Below, piece after piece: positions 51,990-61,408 of a stretch of 64,000 nucleotides of DNA. The stretch is from Emticicia sp. BO119 (GTDB lineage: Bacteria; Bacteroidota; Bacteroidia; Cytophagales; Spirosomataceae). Below the pieces are notes generated by a model. The model saw only the letters and a list, made by a program, of their open reading frames with translations, was not told the origin of the DNA and searched no databases. Every line of letters begins with the position of its first letter. Position 1 is the stretch's first letter. The stretch covers positions 496,001 to 560,000 of the forward strand of contig NZ_JACETV010000003.1 in the NCBI RefSeq assembly GCF_013912375.1. Reading direction: 5' to 3'. A program made the position numbers and the translations under genes.

Positions 51990-52385
51990 CTATACTCTTC
52001 TGCGTTTTGGAGGACGACAACCATTGTGCGGTAGAGGAGTTACATCGGTGATTGAAGTTACTTCAATACCTGTGCTTTGTACCGTACGGATGGCTGATTC
52101 ACGACCAGCACCAGGGCCTTTTACAAAAACTTCAGCTTTACGCATACCCGCATCATAAGCTACCTGTGCACAGTTCTGTGACGCCATTTGAGCAGCATAC
52201 GGAGTGTTTTTCTTAGAACCCTTGAATCCCATTTTACCTGCCGATCCCCAAGAGATTACTTGTCCCTGGCTGTTGGTAATGGAGATAATAATATTATTAA
52301 AAGATGCACGGATATGTACCTGACCTACCGGCTCTACGATTACTACTCTTTTTTTGGCTTTATCTTTTCTTTTAGCTTGTGCCAT
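51990..52385 (-). CDS. rpsK: 30S ribosomal protein S11
   Basis: 131 aa from the ATG at 52385 ([20 protein letters not shown]); a frame from 52415 is 10 residues longer and unneeded. The core [20 protein letters not shown] and [20 protein letters not shown], ending in [12 protein letters not shown], is diagnostic. S11 forms part of the 30S platform near the mRNA exit. Confidence 0.97.
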   Translation of the reverse strand: MAQAKRKDKAKKRVVIVEPVGQVHIRASFNNIIISITNSQGQVISWGSAGKMGFKGSKKNTPYAAQMASQNCAQVAYDAGMRKAEVFVKGPGAGRESAIRTVQSTGIEVTSITDVTPLPHNGCRPPKRRRV

Positions 52386-52496
52386 TGTAACAAAACAGTG
52401 TTTAATGATTGGCAATACAGAAATACCTGTATTCTGTTCGATTTTACTCCCGTGATTCGTAAAATCCTGTTTAGTATCTTAACCAGATACGCGGGA

Positions 52497-52871
52497 TTAC
52501 TTAGTAGCTTTCTTTTTGTTTGCTACAGTCTTACGCTTACCTTTACGAGTACGTGAATTGTTTTTGGTACGTTGACCACGAAGTGGTAAACCTTTACGAT
52601 GGCGAACGCCACGGTAGCAACCAATATCCATTAATCGTTTTATGGCAAGCTGCACTTCAGAACGCAACTGACCTTCTACGGTAAATTCTTCGCTGATAAT
52701 ACCGCGAATAGCATTCGCTTCAGCGTCGTTCCATTCGCCAGCTTTTTTATCCAAGCTAATGTTTGCTTTTTCTAAAATCTTTACTGACGCGCTACGACCA
52801 ATACCGTAGATGTACGTAAGGGCGATTTCGCCTCTTTTTTTGTCCGGGATGTCAACACCTGCAATCCTCAT
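52497..52871 (-). CDS. rpsM: 30S ribosomal protein S13
   Basis: 124 aa. [38 protein letters not shown] and the C-terminal [20 protein letters not shown] are typical. S13 sits at the head of the 30S subunit and contacts tRNA and the 50S. It has a basic extension ([14 protein letters not shown]) at the C-terminus. Confidence 0.97.
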   Translation of the reverse strand: MRIAGVDIPDKKRGEIALTYIYGIGRSASVKILEKANISLDKKAGEWNDAEANAIRGIISEEFTVEGQLRSEVQLAIKRLMDIGCYRGVRHRKGLPLRGQRTKNNSRTRKGKRKTVANKKKATK

Positions 52872-52877
52872 AGATAA

Positions 52878-52994
52878 TTAACCTTGTCTTTGTTTAAACT
52901 TCGGATTTTTTTTGTTAATAACGTAAATTTTACCCTTACGACGGATAACTTTACATTCAGCACTACGCTTCTTTACTGACGCTTTAACTTTCAT
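52878..52994 (-). CDS. rpmJ: 50S ribosomal protein L36, zinc-free form
   Basis: 38 aa, [20 protein letters not shown] followed by [18 protein letters not shown]. Normal L36 binds zinc through three Cys and one His. This copy keeps only one Cys (C14); other positions are Ser, Asn and Phe, so it is the zinc-independent form. It stabilises 23S rRNA. It is too short for a gene finder with a 60-residue cut-off, but the sequence is diagnostic. Confidence 0.96.
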   Translation of the reverse strand: MKVKASVKKRSAECKVIRRKGKIYVINKKNPKFKQRQG

Positions 52995-53000
52995 AATGCA

Positions 53001-53160
53001 AACCCCTAACCCCTAAAGGGGGACTTTTGTAAGAAGTTTTCATGCTTTGGGGTGTTTACACATGAAACTTTCATTATAAAACTATTAAATCATCGTCATT
53101 AGTTCCTTTACCTGCCTTAGCTCCCCTTTAGGGGCCACCGTGGAACGGTTGGGGGCGGTC
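53001..53160. repeat. Palindromic repeat insertions between rpmJ and infA
   Basis: Two GC-rich elements lie in this 168-bp gap. The first has CCCC-TAAA-GGGG(G) at 53010-53022, preceded by AACCCCTA. The second has CCCC-TTTA-GGGG at 53123-53134, followed by ACCGT-GGA-ACGGT (53137-53149) and a G-rich run. The second is the reversed arrangement of the first. Similar CCCCTAAAGGGG words recur as intergenic repeats in Bacteroidota; presence inside the alpha operon is unusual. Confidence 0.55.
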
Positions 53161-53163
53161 TTC

Positions 53164-53382
53164 TTACTTATAACGATAAGTAATTCTTGCTTTTGTTAAA
53201 TCGTACGGCGACATCTCCAGTCTCACCTTATCGCCTGGCAGAATACGAATATAATTCATTCTCATTTTGCCAGAGATATGGGCAATCAGCTCATGTTTGT
53301 TCTCCAGACGCACACGAAACATAGCGTTTGAAAGAGCTTCCGTAATGATGCCGTCTACTTCGATATTTGCTTGTTTTGCCAT
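53164..53382 (-). CDS. infA: Translation initiation factor IF-1
   Basis: 72 aa, one OB-fold: [40 protein letters not shown] and [22 protein letters not shown]-1 binds the 30S A site. It follows the usual order map-infA-rpmJ-rpsM, with a repeat-filled gap before rpmJ. Confidence 0.98.
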   Translation of the reverse strand: MAKQANIEVDGIITEALSNAMFRVRLENKHELIAHISGKMRMNYIRILPGDKVRLEMSPYDLTKARITYRYK

Positions 53383-53438
53383 ATATTCTGTTACACAGAA
53401 AAATTGTTTTTAGTTTGTTGTCTCTCTGTGCTAAACTC

Positions 53439-54260
53439 CTATGCAATCACTAAATTTCTTTGAGCCAATACTGTTTCAATGTGCTCAAAAGTGGTTAGTA
53501 TTTCGCCGACTCCTTTTCTTACAACAATAGTATGTTCAAAGTGGGCTGCTGCTTTTCGGTCTTCAGTGCGTATGGTCCACTGGTCGTTTTCCTGTAATAC
53601 ACTTCTCCTGCCCAGCGTAATCATTGGTTCAATAGCTAAAACCATACCCTCCTGCAATTTCGGGCCATTGCCACGTTTGCCAAAGTTAGGTACTTCCGGC
53701 GGCTCGTGCAGATATTTTCCTACACCATGCCCTACCAATTCCCGTACAACGCCATACCCATGTTTTTCGGCGTGGTCTTGCACTGCAAAACTAATATCCC
53801 CAATCCGATTTCCTGTTTTTGCCTGTTCTATACCCTTGAAAAGCGATTCGTAGGTACATTTCAGTAAGTCAGCTACATCTTTGGCTATCTCGCCTACAGC
53901 ATAAGTATAAGCACTATCGGCATGATAACCATCTTTGTAAACACCACAGTCGATTGATACTATATCTCCTTCTTTCAATGTTCTATTACTTGGGATACCG
54001 TGCACCACGACATCGTTCACAGAAATACAAAGTGAAGCAGGAAACTTAAGCCCTCCGACATCATAGCCCAAAAAAGACGGATGCCCCTTCTGGTCTTTAA
54101 TGTATTCGTAAGCTATTTTGTCTAATTCTTTGGTAGTAATACCCGGAGCGATTACTTTTGCCACCTCTGCCTGAGCCTGGCCTAAAATCTGGCCATTGTT
54201 TCGGATAATTTCTAACTCCTCGTCCGACTTCAAATATATGATTCTATCCTTTTTGCTCAT
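53439..54260 (-). CDS. map: Methionine aminopeptidase (type I)
   Basis: 273 aa. The pita-bread fold is clear: HPSFLGYDVGGLKFPASLCI with NDVVVHGIPS, metal ligands in VSIDCGVYKDGYHADSAYT (Asp, Asp), GHGVGKYLHEPPEVPNFG (His), VLAIEPMITLG (Glu) and FEHTIVV (Glu region). It removes N-terminal Met from nascent proteins in the cytosol, using two divalent metals. Its C-terminus extends past the usual end with GEILTTFEHIETVLAQRNLV. Located after secY, its normal neighbour. Confidence 0.97.
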   Translation of the reverse strand: MSKKDRIIYLKSDEELEIIRNNGQILGQAQAEVAKVIAPGITTKELDKIAYEYIKDQKGHPSFLGYDVGGLKFPASLCISVNDVVVHGIPSNRTLKEGDIVSIDCGVYKDGYHADSAYTYAVGEIAKDVADLLKCTYESLFKGIEQAKTGNRIGDISFAVQDHAEKHGYGVVRELVGHGVGKYLHEPPEVPNFGKRGNGPKLQEGMVLAIEPMITLGRRSVLQENDQWTIRTEDRKAAAHFEHTIVVRKGVGEILTTFEHIETVLAQRNLVIA

Positions 54261-54275
54261 GGTACTACCTTTTGA

Positions 54276-55610
54276 TTAAATAGATACTGTTGATACCGTC
54301 TGGCGGCCTTGGATACGTCCTGATTGCATCAGGCCTTCATAACGTTTCATCAACAAGTAACTTTCAATTTGTTGTAATGTATCTAACACCACACCTACCA
54401 GAATTAACAACGACGTACCGCCGAAGAAAGAAGCAAAGTTTTGTGTCATTCCTAATAATCCGGCAAGGGCAGGTAAGATAGCAATTACTGCTAATAAGAT
54501 ACCACCCGGAAGTGTGATTCTGTCTAATATATTAGCGATATAATCAGAGGTTGGCTGACCAGGTTTGATACCTGGGATAAAACCACCACCACGTTTCATA
54601 TCATCTGCAATCTGATTTGGGTTAATCGAGATAGCCGTATAGAAAAACGTGAAACCAATAATTAATATGGCATAGATTAAACAATACTGCCAGGAGGTTG
54701 GACTATTCATGATAATTGCCCAATTCTGGAAAGTATCACTCTTAGTGCTTTCTGCCATGTATGTCAAGATCAAACCCGGAATAAACATCAATGCTTGTCC
54801 GAAGATGATCGGCATTACACCAGCAATATTCAGTTTCAAAGGCAGATACTGGCGTTGGCCTGTTACTACCTTGTTACCTACAATCTGTTTTGCGTATTGT
54901 ACTGGTATTCTACGGGTTGCCTGCGTAATAGCTACAGCAAACAATACTACCATAAATAAAGCTACGATTTCTATGATGAAGAACAGAATCTGACCGCTTC
55001 CGCCTCTTGAGTTTGCCTCACCAATGATAGCACCCGGAAATCTTGACACGATCCCGATCATGATCATCATTGAGATCCCGTTTCCGATACCTTTTTCGGT
55101 CATGCGCTCACCCATCCACATACACATCACTGTTCCTGCAATGATTAATACAACAGAGCTGATATAGAATAAGCCCTGGCTAATCATGATTGCGTCTGTT
55201 GGGATGGTTGTCTGAACATAGGTAAACCCTTGTGCAGCTGCTACGATGATTGTCAACCAGCGTGTAATCTGATTTAACTTTCTACGACCTGACTCGCCCT
55301 CTTTCTGCAATTTGCTAAAGTATGGCAAAGCCAATGTTAATAGCTGAATTGCGATAGAAGCAGAGATGTAAGGCATAATACCTAATGCCATGATAGAAGC
55401 ATTCTTGAACGCACCACCTACCAATGTATTCAAAAGACCTAACAGGCCATTGTTGGCTGTTAAATCCTTTAACTTCGCCACATCAACACCCGGTAAAACT
55501 ACGTGGGAACCGACACGAAAAATAAGAATTATCAAAAGAGTCTGAAGAATACGCTTCCTCAATTCCTCGATTGACCAGATGTTCTTGAGTGTTGTTATAA
55601 ATTTGTTCAT
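54276..55610 (-). CDS. secY: Protein translocase subunit SecY
   Basis: 444 aa with about ten transmembrane helices. Signature elements are VGSHVVLPGVDV, YFSKLQKEGESGRRKLNQIT, GNGISMMIMIGIVSRFPGAI, and near the end LEQIE-like region QQIESYLLMKRYEGLMQSGR. SecY forms the inner-membrane channel with SecE and SecG. The start MNKFITTLKNIWSIEELRKR is standard. Between rplO and map, as usual. Confidence 0.98.
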   Translation of the reverse strand: MNKFITTLKNIWSIEELRKRILQTLLIILIFRVGSHVVLPGVDVAKLKDLTANNGLLGLLNTLVGGAFKNASIMALGIMPYISASIAIQLLTLALPYFSKLQKEGESGRRKLNQITRWLTIIVAAAQGFTYVQTTIPTDAIMISQGLFYISSVVLIIAGTVMCMWMGERMTEKGIGNGISMMIMIGIVSRFPGAIIGEANSRGGSGQILFFIIEIVALFMVVLFAVAITQATRRIPVQYAKQIVGNKVVTGQRQYLPLKLNIAGVMPIIFGQALMFIPGLILTYMAESTKSDTFQNWAIIMNSPTSWQYCLIYAILIIGFTFFYTAISINPNQIADDMKRGGGFIPGIKPGQPTSDYIANILDRITLPGGILLAVIAILPALAGLLGMTQNFASFFGGTSLLILVGVVLDTLQQIESYLLMKRYEGLMQSGRIQGRQTVSTVSI

Positions 55611-55640
55611 TTTGTTAGGAAAAACAAGGGTTGGTTGAAA

Positions 55641-56486
55641 TTACTCAGCTCTACCTGCGTTAAGTTTATCCTGCAATTCTTTTAACTCATCTAACTTACC
55701 ATCACGAGCTAATTCCGCTTGTTCTGCCCAAGTAGTTGGGTCGTGCATTGCATAGTTTGAACCTGCTGCATCAAGAATTTCTTTCACTCTTTCTGCAGGT
55801 GTCGCTGCTAAATCTGCAAAGCTAACGATTCCTTCGTTAATAAGCAAATCGGCAATCTTCGGACCTATCCCTTCAATGATTTTCAAATCGTCTCCTTCTG
55901 CTGCTTTTTTCGCTTTTTTAGGTTTTGCTTCAACTGCAGTTTCTGCTACTGCGGGAGCTGCTACAACCTCTTGCGCTACTAATTTTTCAGCAGGTTTTCC
56001 TGTTTTAACCGCACCTGCCGAAGCAGAAGGGTCAAAAGTTGCATCAACTGTTGCCGAACCACCCGCTTTCTCGATAGCTGCAATAGCTGATGCCGAGAAT
56101 GCGTTAGCTTTTAAAGCAACCGCTGCTGTTAACTCACCACGACCTAAGATTTTCACACGGTCAGATTTTTGCGTCAAACCGTTGTTGTATAAGAAGCCTA
56201 AATCCATGCTATTAGCACCTGTTTTGTCGAACAATGCCTGAATAGTATCAAGGTTAATAGCTTTGTATTCTACTCTGTTAATATTTTTGAAACCAAACTT
56301 AGGCACACGACGTTGCAATGGCATCTGACCACCTTCAAAACCACGTTTCTGGCTATAACCAGAACGAGACTTTGCACCCTTATGACCACGTTTTGCAGTA
56401 CCACCACCGCCAGAACCATGTCCACGGCCTACTCTGTCATTTACTTTAACTGAACCTTTAGCAGGTTGTAATGAACTTAATTTCAT
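55641..56486 (-). CDS. rplO: 50S ribosomal protein L15 fused to a helix-hairpin-helix tail
   Basis: 281 aa, almost twice the usual ~148. Residues 1-148 are a normal L15 (MKLSSLQPAKGSVKVNDRVG, RGHGSGGGGTAKRGHKGAKS, EGGQMPLQRRVPKFGFKN). A low-complexity Ala/Lys/Glu linker (149-198) follows. Residues 199-281 carry a helix-hairpin-helix domain, DDLKIIEGIGPKIADLLINE with VSFADLAATPAERVKEILDA and YAMHDPTTWAEQAELARDG, like the tail found on L21 in some Bacteroidota. It may bind rRNA or a partner at the exit tunnel; role unproven. Confidence 0.95.
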   Translation of the reverse strand: MKLSSLQPAKGSVKVNDRVGRGHGSGGGGTAKRGHKGAKSRSGYSQKRGFEGGQMPLQRRVPKFGFKNINRVEYKAINLDTIQALFDKTGANSMDLGFLYNNGLTQKSDRVKILGRGELTAAVALKANAFSASAIAAIEKAGGSATVDATFDPSASAGAVKTGKPAEKLVAQEVVAAPAVAETAVEAKPKKAKKAAEGDDLKIIEGIGPKIADLLINEGIVSFADLAATPAERVKEILDAAGSNYAMHDPTTWAEQAELARDGKLDELKELQDKLNAGRAE

Positions 56487-56596
56487 TGTAATTCGATTAT
56501 TTTAATCGGTTAAACATACGCAATTCCGATTTTCGGAATCACTCGGCTATGCCTGGCTTGTGCCTACCCATTCACCCATAAAGGGTAAGAATTGGC

Positions 56597-56776
56597 TTAT
56601 GCTTCTTCGATAATCAACAAGTGTTGAACCTTGTTAATCATGCCTTGCATAGCTGGGTTTAATTCTTTTTCTACCGTACGGTTTAATTTGCCAAGACCCA
56701 AAGCCGCAATTGTGCGTTTTTGTACTTCTGGTCTGCCAATCGTACTTCTTACCTGAGTAATCTTTACCTTTGCCAT
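56597..56776 (-). CDS. rpmD: 50S ribosomal protein L30
   Basis: 59 aa: MAKVKITQVRSTIGRPEVQK, RTIAALGLGKLNRTVEKELN and a C-terminus MINKVQHLLIIEEA. It sits between rpsE and rplO, the conserved position in the spc operon, and is intact and full length. It is absent from ORF lists with a 60-residue cut-off, but the sequence is unmistakable. Confidence 0.97.
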   Translation of the reverse strand: MAKVKITQVRSTIGRPEVQKRTIAALGLGKLNRTVEKELNPAMQGMINKVQHLLIIEEA

Positions 56777-56862
56777 TGTTTTATGTAGGTATATTCCGTG
56801 TACTTAAAGGTTCCCACCACAAAGGTAACCTTTTGTGGCAATGACCTGAAGGCCGGAAGCTA

Positions 56863-57366
56863 TTATCCGTTAAATACTTTTGTCATTTTCACACTACGTT
56901 GGAACGCCACTGCATGTGGTGCACGCATCTGGCTTAAAGCATCGATAGTTGCTTTTACCACGTTGTGAGGGTTTGATGAACCTTTAGATTTTGCCAATAC
57001 ATTGTGGATACCGGCTGCTTCTAATACGGCACGCATCGCACCACCGGCAATAATACCAGTACCAGGGGCTGCTGGTTTTACAAACACAAAACCACCTGAG
57101 AATTTACCGTGAATTTCGTGAGGTACAGTATCGTTGATAACCGGAACAGATACCAGGTTTTTCTTAGCATCTTCGATAGCCTTTGCAATTGCATCGGTTA
57201 CTTCGTTTGCTTTACCTAAGCCTTGTCCAACTACACCTTTACCGTCGCCTAACACAACGATTGCCGAGAAACTAAAACGACGACCACCTTTCACCACTTT
57301 GGCTACACGGTTAATGGCTACAACTCTTTCTTTAAGTTCTGCCTCGTTTACTTTTGCTTTATTCAT
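56863..57366 (-). CDS. rpsE: 30S ribosomal protein S5
   Basis: 167 aa. The double-stranded-RNA-binding fold is seen in [20 protein letters not shown] and [20 protein letters not shown]. The C-terminal [20 protein letters not shown], then [19 protein letters not shown], is typical. S5 helps decoding fidelity. Confidence 0.98.
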   Translation of the reverse strand: MNKAKVNEAELKERVVAINRVAKVVKGGRRFSFSAIVVLGDGKGVVGQGLGKANEVTDAIAKAIEDAKKNLVSVPVINDTVPHEIHGKFSGGFVFVKPAAPGTGIIAGGAMRAVLEAAGIHNVLAKSKGSSNPHNVVKATIDALSQMRAPHAVAFQRSVKMTKVFNG

Positions 57367-57384
57367 TGATTGAGAATTGCAAGA

Positions 57385-57732
57385 TTAGAATTTCAAACCG
57401 CCTTCTCTGGCACCATCTGCCAAGGCTTTAATGTTACCATGATACAAATACCCGTTACGGTCAAACACACAGGCTTCGATACCTTTTTCAGAAGCAATCT
57501 CGGCAATTTTCTTACCTACTTCTTTAGAGTTATCAACTTTTACACCTTTCAAACCTAAGCCTGTAGTTGATGCTGAAGCTAAAGTAACGCCTTGGGTGTC
57601 GTCGATCAACTGAGCGTATATGGCTGTATTTGAGCGGAATACCGACAAGCGTGGTCTTTCAGGGGTTCCTGAAACCTTGCTGCGGATGCTCCACTTAATT
57701 TTTTGTCTTCTATCAGTTTTTACACTTGACAT
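57385..57732 (-). CDS. rplR: 50S ribosomal protein L18
   Basis: 115 aa from the ATG at 57732 ([20 protein letters not shown]). The longer frame from 57759 adds nine residues without family match. [20 protein letters not shown] and [20 protein letters not shown] identify it. L18 binds 5S rRNA. Confidence 0.97.
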   Translation of the reverse strand: MSSVKTDRRQKIKWSIRSKVSGTPERPRLSVFRSNTAIYAQLIDDTQGVTLASASTTGLGLKGVKVDNSKEVGKKIAEIASEKGIEACVFDRNGYLYHGNIKALADGAREGGLKF

Positions 57733-57779
57733 TGTTGTAAATATTTTAAGACCTTGCAACGGGTCAGTATATCTAATGA

Positions 57780-58340
57780 TTATTTCTTCTTACCTGAAGT
57801 TTTACCAGCCTTACGACGCACAACTTCACCAACAAAACGAATACCTTTACCTTTGTAGGGTTCAACTTTACGCAGGCCTCTGATTTTTGAAGCTACCAGA
57901 CCAATCAGTTGTTTGTCTGTTCCTTCAAGGGTTACCAAAGGGTTCTTACCTTTTTCCATCGCAGTAGTTACTTTCAACTCAGATGGAACCACAAAATATA
58001 CGTTGTGAGAGAAACCTAAGCTTAGGTCTAATACGTTTCCGTTGTTAGAAGCTTTATAACCTACCCCTACAATTTCCATTGAAGTTTTGTATCCGGTACT
58101 TACGCCTATAACCATATTATTGATTAATGAGCGATATAAACCGTGCAAAGCTTTGTGGCGTTTTTGTTCGGTTGGTCTTTCTACTTTTAATTCGTTGTTT
58201 TCAACACCTACTTTGATATCGGAATCAACTTTCTGAGTGAGTTCTCCTTTCGGGCCTTTTACAGTTACAATGTTATGTTCATCAACTGTGATACTTACGC
58301 CGGCAGGAAGAGCAACTGGTTTTTTACCAATTCTTGACAT
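57780..58340 (-). CDS. rplF: 50S ribosomal protein L6
   Basis: 186 aa. [40 protein letters not shown] and [20 protein letters not shown] are characteristic. Two homologous RNA-binding halves. No Shine-Dalgarno before the ATG (A-rich AAAAAAA leader), typical of this phylum. Confidence 0.98.
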   Translation of the reverse strand: MSRIGKKPVALPAGVSITVDEHNIVTVKGPKGELTQKVDSDIKVGVENNELKVERPTEQKRHKALHGLYRSLINNMVIGVSTGYKTSMEIVGVGYKASNNGNVLDLSLGFSHNVYFVVPSELKVTTAMEKGKNPLVTLEGTDKQLIGLVASKIRGLRKVEPYKGKGIRFVGEVVRRKAGKTSGKKK

Positions 58341-58464
58341 TTTTTTTGAGTTTAAGGCTTCAGGACACTTTCGTTGGGAAACGAGTTATCGAGAGCGGTC
58401 AACGATTCATTTAATTGTGTTGCAATGCTGCAACGAGAGATAAGCTATTAAAAGGTGTAACCTA

Positions 58465-58866
58465 TTAATAGATGTAGCACAATACTTCGCCACCTACTTT
58501 CAACGAACGGGCTTCTTTGTCTGTCATTACACCTTTAGAGGTAGAAACGATAGCAATACCTAATCCGTTTAATACACGTGGAATATCAGTTGTACCAGCG
58601 TATTTACGTAAACCTGGTTTAGAAACACGTTTCAATTCTACAATTGCCGATTGTTTCGTAACAGGATTGTACTTCAACGCAATTTTGATAACACCCTGTG
58701 GAGCTGTTTCCTCAAATTTATAGCTTTGAATAAAACCTTTATCGTACAGTACTTGTGTAATCGCTTTTTTGATGTTCGAAGCAGGAATTTCTACCACTCT
58801 ATGACGCGCCTTGATGGCATTTCTGATTCTGGTAAGGAAGTCTGCTATTGGATCCGTTGTAATCAT
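58465..58866 (-). CDS. rpsH: 30S ribosomal protein S8
   Basis: 133 aa. [20 protein letters not shown] at the start and [13 protein letters not shown]-like [20 protein letters not shown] near the end identify S8, a primary 16S-binding protein and, in E. coli, the spc operon regulator. A 192-bp gap to rpsN upstream contains a candidate internal promoter. Confidence 0.98.
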   Translation of the reverse strand: MITTDPIADFLTRIRNAIKARHRVVEIPASNIKKAITQVLYDKGFIQSYKFEETAPQGVIKIALKYNPVTKQSAIVELKRVSKPGLRKYAGTTDIPRVLNGLGIAIVSTSKGVMTDKEARSLKVGGEVLCYIY

Positions 58867-58938
58867 TTTGCTGTTTAATTTTGGATACCTAAGCCAACAT
58901 TGAGCAGTATCGTGAGCACGACTTTCTCAATTGGGCTG

Positions 58939-58946
58939 CAAAATTA
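58939..58946 (-). promoter_or_regulatory. Candidate internal promoter before rpsH
   Basis: On the minus strand TAATTTTG is an exact TAnnTTTG -7 element, followed by CAGCCC. The upstream 60 bp are highly AT-rich, with TATATATATA, although a clear TTG -33 at the right distance is missing. It lies in the largest gap of the spc section, 73 bp before the rpsH ATG. Confidence 0.45.
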
Positions 58947-58994
58947 GAAAATATTTTTAATAATAGTATATATATATGCAAATATTATTTAGCA

Positions 58995-59036
58995 GAATTT
59001 CTTATTCCTGATTAAATACCATTAATTCAGGAAATT
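58995..59036 (-). repeat. Hairpin downstream of rpsN
   Basis: AGAATTT pairs with AAATTCT at the outside, and CCTGATTAA with TTAATTCAGG inside, with a few bulged bases. The structure lies 23-64 bp after the rpsN stop, before the candidate internal promoter. It may slow or end part of the transcripts; no strong T-run follows. Confidence 0.45.
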
Positions 59037-59058
59037 CTCCTAAGCAATATCGCTTATC

Positions 59059-59328
59059 TTACCAAGATGCTTTAGTAACACCCGGAATCAAGCCTTTACC
59101 TGCCATTTCGCGGAAAGTAACACGGTTGATACCAAACTTACGCATATATCCTCTTGGACGGCCCGTCAGCTTACAACGGTTATGTAATCTAACCGGAGAA
59201 GCATTGCGAGGTAATTTGTCCAGTCCGATATAATCGTTGGCTTCTTTCAAAGCGGCACGTTTCGCTGCATATCTTGCTACCGTTGCCTCTTTTTTTCTAT
59301 CTCTTGCTTTTATTGATTCTTTTGCCAT
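59059..59328 (-). CDS. rpsN: 30S ribosomal protein S14, zinc-free form
   Basis: 89 aa, [20 protein letters not shown] to [11 protein letters not shown]. The zinc-binding S14 form is about 61 aa with CxxC-x12-CxxC. This one is the long form with one Cys ([20 protein letters not shown]), so it does not bind zinc. It sits in the head of the 30S subunit. Confidence 0.97.
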   Translation of the reverse strand: MAKESIKARDRKKEATVARYAAKRAALKEANDYIGLDKLPRNASPVRLHNRCKLTGRPRGYMRKFGINRVTFREMAGKGLIPGVTKASW

Positions 59329-59356
59329 TGTATGACTTTATGATTAATTTCTAATC

Positions 59357-59914
59357 TTATGATTGTTTTTTGGCGCTACTTGCAAAGGGCATTCCCATTG
59401 CTTTTAATAATTCGTAAGCCTCGGCATCTGTTGGTGCTGATGTTACGAAAGTTATATCCATTCCCTGAATCTTAGAGATTTTATCAATCGAAATCTCAGG
59501 GAAAATAATTTGCTCTTTAATACCGAAGGTATAGTTTCCACGACCATCAAACCCTTTATCACTGATACCTTTGAAGTCTCTCACACGCGGAAGCGCAATT
59601 GATGTCAGACGATCCAGAAATTCGTACATTTTTTCTCCACGCAAAGTTACTTTTACACCAATCGGCATATTTTCACGAAGTTTGAAGTTTGATACGGCTT
59701 TCTTAGAAAGTGTTGCTACAGCTTTCTGACCTGTGATGTTTGTAATTTCTTCCAGACTGCTGTCAATCAATTTCTTGTCGCCAGTTGCAGCACCCACACC
59801 ACGGTTCACTACGATTTTTTGTAATACAGGAACCTGCATCACCGATTTGTATCCGAACTTGTCTTTCAAAGCCGGTACTACTTCTGTTGTATATTTGTCT
59901 CTTAAACGTGCCAT
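59357..59914 (-). CDS. rplE: 50S ribosomal protein L5
   Basis: 185 aa. [40 protein letters not shown] and [20 protein letters not shown] are diagnostic. L5 binds 5S rRNA and contacts P-site tRNA. Normal length. Confidence 0.98.
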   Translation of the reverse strand: MARLRDKYTTEVVPALKDKFGYKSVMQVPVLQKIVVNRGVGAATGDKKLIDSSLEEITNITGQKAVATLSKKAVSNFKLRENMPIGVKVTLRGEKMYEFLDRLTSIALPRVRDFKGISDKGFDGRGNYTFGIKEQIIFPEISIDKISKIQGMDITFVTSAPTDAEAYELLKAMGMPFASSAKKQS

Positions 59915-59989
59915 TTTTTTAAATCGCTTTTGGGAGAGGATTTCCGACCCTCTTGAGTTGGTCTGGTTTCACAACCAGATTAATGTAAA

Positions 59990-60328
59990 TTAAATAAATT
60001 TACCAGTTTCTTTAGAGAAACGTTGTAATTTGCCTTTGTCGTTTTCTTTACGACCAGTACGGGTGGCTTTGCCTGTGGCAGGGTCTACCAACATAACGTT
60101 ACTGATGTGAATCGGACCTGCAAACTCACGGATTTCGCCTTGCGGGTTTTGTGCCGAAGGTTTTACGTGTTTTTTCTGAATGTTCACGCCTTCAACAACT
60201 ACCCGTTGTTTTTCAGCATTGATTTCAGTGATTTTACCACGTTTGCCTTTAGAGTTACCTGCAATTACCTCAACTGTATCGCCAGTGCGTACGTGTTGTT
60301 TCTTTTGCTTATTGAATTTTCTTTCCAT
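59990..60328 (-). CDS. rplX: 50S ribosomal protein L24
   Basis: 112 aa, KOW-type SH3 fold: KQHVRTGDTVEVIAGNSKGK, RGKITEINAEKQRVVVEGVN and AQNPQGEIREFAGPIHISNV. L24 is an early 50S assembly factor near the exit tunnel. Confidence 0.98.
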   Translation of the reverse strand: MERKFNKQKKQHVRTGDTVEVIAGNSKGKRGKITEINAEKQRVVVEGVNIQKKHVKPSAQNPQGEIREFAGPIHISNVMLVDPATGKATRTGRKENDKGKLQRFSKETGKFI

Positions 60329-60428
60329 TACTTTTAAATTTGAAAATTTGAATAGTTAAGCATCAGACAAAGCTGCGAGCAGCTCGTCTTGATGGCGGCA
60401 TAGGCTTTCCCTAATGGTCGCTTTCAAA

Positions 60429-60797
60429 TTAAAGAACTTCAGGAGCCAAAGAAACGATTTTCATGAATTGTTTCTCACGTAATTCACGTGCAACAGGTCC
60501 GAAAATACGAGTACCACGTGGCTCGTCTTGGTTGTTTAATAATACTACTGCGTTGTCTTCAAAACGTATATATGAGCCATCTTTGCGACGAACCTCCTTG
60601 GTGGTTCTCACTACAACAGCCTTAGATACTGTTCCTTTCTTCATGTTTGAAGAAGATAAGGCCGATTTTACGGATACGACAACTTTGTCACCAATAGAAG
60701 CATAACGTTTGCCTGTTCCGCCTAATACACGGATCACAAGCACTTCTTTTGCTCCACTATTATCGGCAACACCTGCTCTTGATTCTTGCTGTAACAT
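60429..60797 (-). CDS. rplN: 50S ribosomal protein L14
   Basis: 122 aa. [40 protein letters not shown]-type core ([20 protein letters not shown]) and [20 protein letters not shown] identify L14, at the subunit interface. Confidence 0.98.
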   Translation of the reverse strand: MLQQESRAGVADNSGAKEVLVIRVLGGTGKRYASIGDKVVVSVKSALSSSNMKKGTVSKAVVVRTTKEVRRKDGSYIRFEDNAVVLLNNQDEPRGTRIFGPVARELREKQFMKIVSLAPEVL

Positions 60798-60849
60798 TGT
60801 CTTGATTTGTTGGCTATCAGCTATAAAGCTAACAGCTATTAGCTTTAAA

Positions 60850-61107
60850 TTACTTCGCTTTTTCTACGATTTCTACTAATCTCCAATTTTTATTCTTGCT
60901 CAATGGGCGAGTTTCCTGAATCTTCACGGTATCACCGATACCAGCTTCATTTTTCTCGTCATGGAACATGAATTTCTTGGTTTTGAGCATGAACTTTCCG
61001 TATTTCGGGTGTTTCAGTTTACGAACTACAGCTACCACTCCAGATTTATCCATCTTGTTGCTAACTACTGTTCCGATACGCTCTTTTCTAAGATTTCTTT
61101 CTTCCAT
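60850..61107 (-). CDS. rpsQ: 30S ribosomal protein S17
   Basis: 85 aa, OB-fold: [20 protein letters not shown] and [20 protein letters not shown], then [20 protein letters not shown]. Primary 16S-binding protein, with normal neighbours rpmC and rplN. Confidence 0.98.
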   Translation of the reverse strand: MEERNLRKERIGTVVSNKMDKSGVVAVVRKLKHPKYGKFMLKTKKFMFHDEKNEAGIGDTVKIQETRPLSKNKNWRLVEIVEKAK

Positions 61108-61148
61108 TGTATTTGTCTTAATGTCCTGTTGAACAGGGTATTTAAATA

Positions 61149-61331
61149 TTAACGGGCATTCAATTCTGTCAACATTTGAGCAATCAATCTACGAGACTGA
61201 CGGATACGCATCGGATTTTCGATAGGCGTGATAGCATGAGCAAACTTCAACTTGTTGATTCTGTCTTTCTCAACAGCGATATTTTGCTGTAACTGCTCAA
61301 CTGACAATGCTTGGATTTCTGACTTTTTCAT
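61149..61331 (-). CDS. rpmC: 50S ribosomal protein L29
   Basis: 60 aa helical hairpin: [20 protein letters not shown] and [20 protein letters not shown] with [14 protein letters not shown]. It lies at the exit tunnel rim and helps dock chaperones. Confidence 0.96.
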   Translation of the reverse strand: MKKSEIQALSVEQLQQNIAVEKDRINKLKFAHAITPIENPMRIRQSRRLIAQMLTELNAR

Positions 61332-61408
61332 TTTGTTTTTGAATGAATGAATGAGTAAAAAATAAAGGTCTCATTCAGGTTACTTTCACAGGGCTTGTAC
61401 CTTATGAA

